Position numbers and translations under genes: made by a program
Shown: positions 62,850 through 64,000 of the stretch, in pieces
How positions within the stretch are numbered: position 1 is the first letter of the stretch
How the letters are laid out: every line of letters begins with the position of its first letter
NCBI RefSeq assembly: GCF_000373585.1
Contig: NZ_KB891898.1
Location: forward strand, 1-64,000
DNA length: 64,000 nucleotides
DNA from: Streptomyces sp. MspMP-M5
Lineage (GTDB): Bacteria > Actinomycetota > Actinomycetes > Streptomycetales > Streptomycetaceae
Reading direction: 5' to 3'
Notes under the pieces: model-generated
The model's database searches: none
Told to the model about the DNA's origin: nothing
The model's input: only the letters and a program-made list of their open reading frames with translations

Positions 62850-63797
62850 GTGGCAGAAATCATCACCGTCGATGACCCGGACGACCCGCGGCTGGGCGAC
62901 TACACCGGCCTCACCGACGTCGAGCTGCGGCGCCGCCGCGAACCGGCCGAAGGGCTCTTCATCGCCGAGGGCGAGAAGGTCATCCGCCGCGCCCGGCACG
63001 CCGGCTACGAGATGCGCTCCATGCTGCTCTCGGCCAAGTGGGTCGATGCGATGCGCGATGTCATCGACGAGGTCCCGGCCCCGGTCTACGCCGTCAGCCC
63101 GGACCTCGCCGAGCGGGTGACGGGCTATCACGTGCACCGCGGCGCCCTCGCCTCCATGCAGCGCAAGCCGCTGCCCGCGGTCGCCGAACTCCTCGCCGGC
63201 GCCCGCCGGATCGCGGTCATGGAAGCGGTCAACGACCACACCAACATCGGGGCCATCTTCCGCAGCGCCGCGGCCCTCGGCATGGACGCGGTGCTGCTCT
63301 CCCCGGACTGCGCCGACCCGCTCTACCGCCGCTCGGTGAAGGTCTCCATGGGCGCGGTCTTCTCGGTCCCGTACGCCCGCCTGGAGAGCTGGCCGCGTGA
63401 CCTGGCCGTCGTCCGGGAGGCGGGTTTCAGCCTGCTCGCGCTGACCCCGGCGGACGGCGCCCGAGCCCTCGACGAGGTCGCCCCGCACGCCCTCGAACGG
63501 GTCGCCCTGATGCTCGGCGCGGAGGGCGGCGGCCTGACCACGGGTGCCCTGCGCGCCGCCGACGAATGGGTCCGCATCCCCATGGCCCACGGCGTCGACT
63601 CCCTCAACGTCGGCGCCGCCGCCGCAGTAGCCTTCTACGCGGTCACCGCCACCCCACCCCGCCCAGCGCCCACCACCCCTCTTCGCCCGGCGCCCACCGC
63701 CACCCCTCCCCGCCCGGCGCCCACCACCCCTCCCCGCACAGGGGCCGCCACCCCTCCCCAGACACCGGCCACGGCCCCTCCCCAGACACCGGAATAA
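62850..63797 (+). CDS. SpoU/TrmH family RNA 2'-O-methyltransferase
   Basis: 315 residues. N-terminal substrate-binding part (GLFIAEGEKVIRRARHAGYE), then SpoU motifs MEAVNDHTNIGAIFRSAAAL, LMLGAEGGGLTTGAL and RIPMAHGVDSLNVGAAAAVA. The target RNA site is unknown. The last 50 residues or so are a Thr/Pro/Ala repeat not found in the family core. GTG 62850. It lies 54 bases after the CysG-like gene. Confidence 0.9.
   Translation: MAEIITVDDPDDPRLGDYTGLTDVELRRRREPAEGLFIAEGEKVIRRARHAGYEMRSMLLSAKWVDAMRDVIDEVPAPVYAVSPDLAERVTGYHVHRGALASMQRKPLPAVAELLAGARRIAVMEAVNDHTNIGAIFRSAAALGMDAVLLSPDCADPLYRRSVKVSMGAVFSVPYARLESWPRDLAVVREAGFSLLALTPADGARALDEVAPHALERVALMLGAEGGGLTTGALRAADEWVRIPMAHGVDSLNVGAAAAVAFYAVTATPPRPAPTTPLRPAPTATPPRPAPTTPPRTGAATPPQTPATAPPQTPE
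63651..63796 (+). repeat. Imperfect Pro/Thr/Ala-coding tandem repeat
   Basis: The 3' end of the methyltransferase gene repeats units coding TPPRPAPTT and TPPQTPATA with small variations. It encodes a flexible tail and may vary in length between strains. Confidence 0.7.
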
Positions 63798-63963
63798 GCC
63801 CCCTGCCCCTCCACGTTGTGGCCCCGCAGGGGGCCCACCCGCCCCCTAGGGAATCCGTTCCCCCACCCCCTAAGGCCCGCGCCCCCGGACGAGCCTGCAT
63901 CCCGTCTGCACCCCGACAGGGATGCCGACCCCACGGGCCCTGGCCAACCCCCGCCCCGACGGG

Positions 63964-64000
63964 TCAGTCCATGTGGAAGCCGGTGATGCGGCAGTCGTTG
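63964..64000 (-). CDS. C-terminal end of a reverse-strand gene (partial)
   Basis: The last 37 bases read on the reverse strand as an open frame ending NDCRITGFHMD-stop. Too little is visible to name the product; the upstream part lies outside the window. 63798-63963 shows no gene. Confidence 0.4.
   Translation of the reverse strand, partial: NDCRITGFHMD

Overview
The window is about 73% G+C with strong third-position G/C bias, GTG starts, Tat signals, a developmental TPR regulator, a type VII secretion remnant and rare TTA codons. Gene order and protein sequences point to the chromosome of a Streptomyces (or very close actinomycete).

Layout. 1-2.2 kb: end of a type VII secretion locus (membrane protein and mycosin protease). 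2.5-4.6 kb: SseB-like protein, aquaporin, DUF1844 protein. 4.8-12.5 kb: translation block infC-rpmI-rplT, an SpoU-type RNA methyltransferase, a soluble PAS histidine kinase, pheS-pheT. 12.6-14.8 kb: HTH/TPR regulator, NUDIX hydrolase, small anchored protein. 15.2-21.9 kb: accessory island, less codon-biased, bounded by a stray 3' end of a 3-hydroxybutyryl-CoA dehydrogenase gene on one side and the intact gene on the other. It holds a lipoprotein, an EACC1 + membrane-anchored caspase pair (a predicted biological-conflict module), a membrane-anchored protein and a frameshifted secreted S1 protease. EACC1, the caspase and the protease contain TTA codons, which implies control by the bldA tRNA. 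22-33 kb: hbd, a GH10-like hydrolase, a MocR/EamA divergent pair, a LuxR regulator, a methyltransferase, a DMF-like Tat lipoprotein, and a TetR/VC0807-family pair. 33.2-43 kb: arginine biosynthesis argCJBDR and argGH with ARG-box-like operators, separated by a stand-alone PstS-like lipoprotein and tRNA-Pro(GGG). 43-51.4 kb: TetR/MFS drug-efflux pair, secreted 5'-nucleotidase, PlsC acyltransferase, secreted GlpQ, GNAT and membrane proteins. 51.6-54.7 kb: metNIQ methionine importer behind a leader peptide ending in Met/Cys codons. 55.7-62.8 kb: corrinoid/siroheme genes cobL, a BluB-CobT fusion with a very long disordered N-terminus, and a CysG-like bifunctional enzyme. 62.8-64 kb: a second SpoU methyltransferase and the tail of an incomplete reverse-strand gene.

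How it works together. Most of the window is core metabolism and translation under local control: an ATC start on infC, ArgR operators, autoregulated TetR and MocR pairs, and a probable attenuation leader on metNIQ. The accessory system most worth attention is the TTA-containing EACC1-caspase pair in the 15.2-21.9 kb island. All statements come from reading the sequence; no database search was run.
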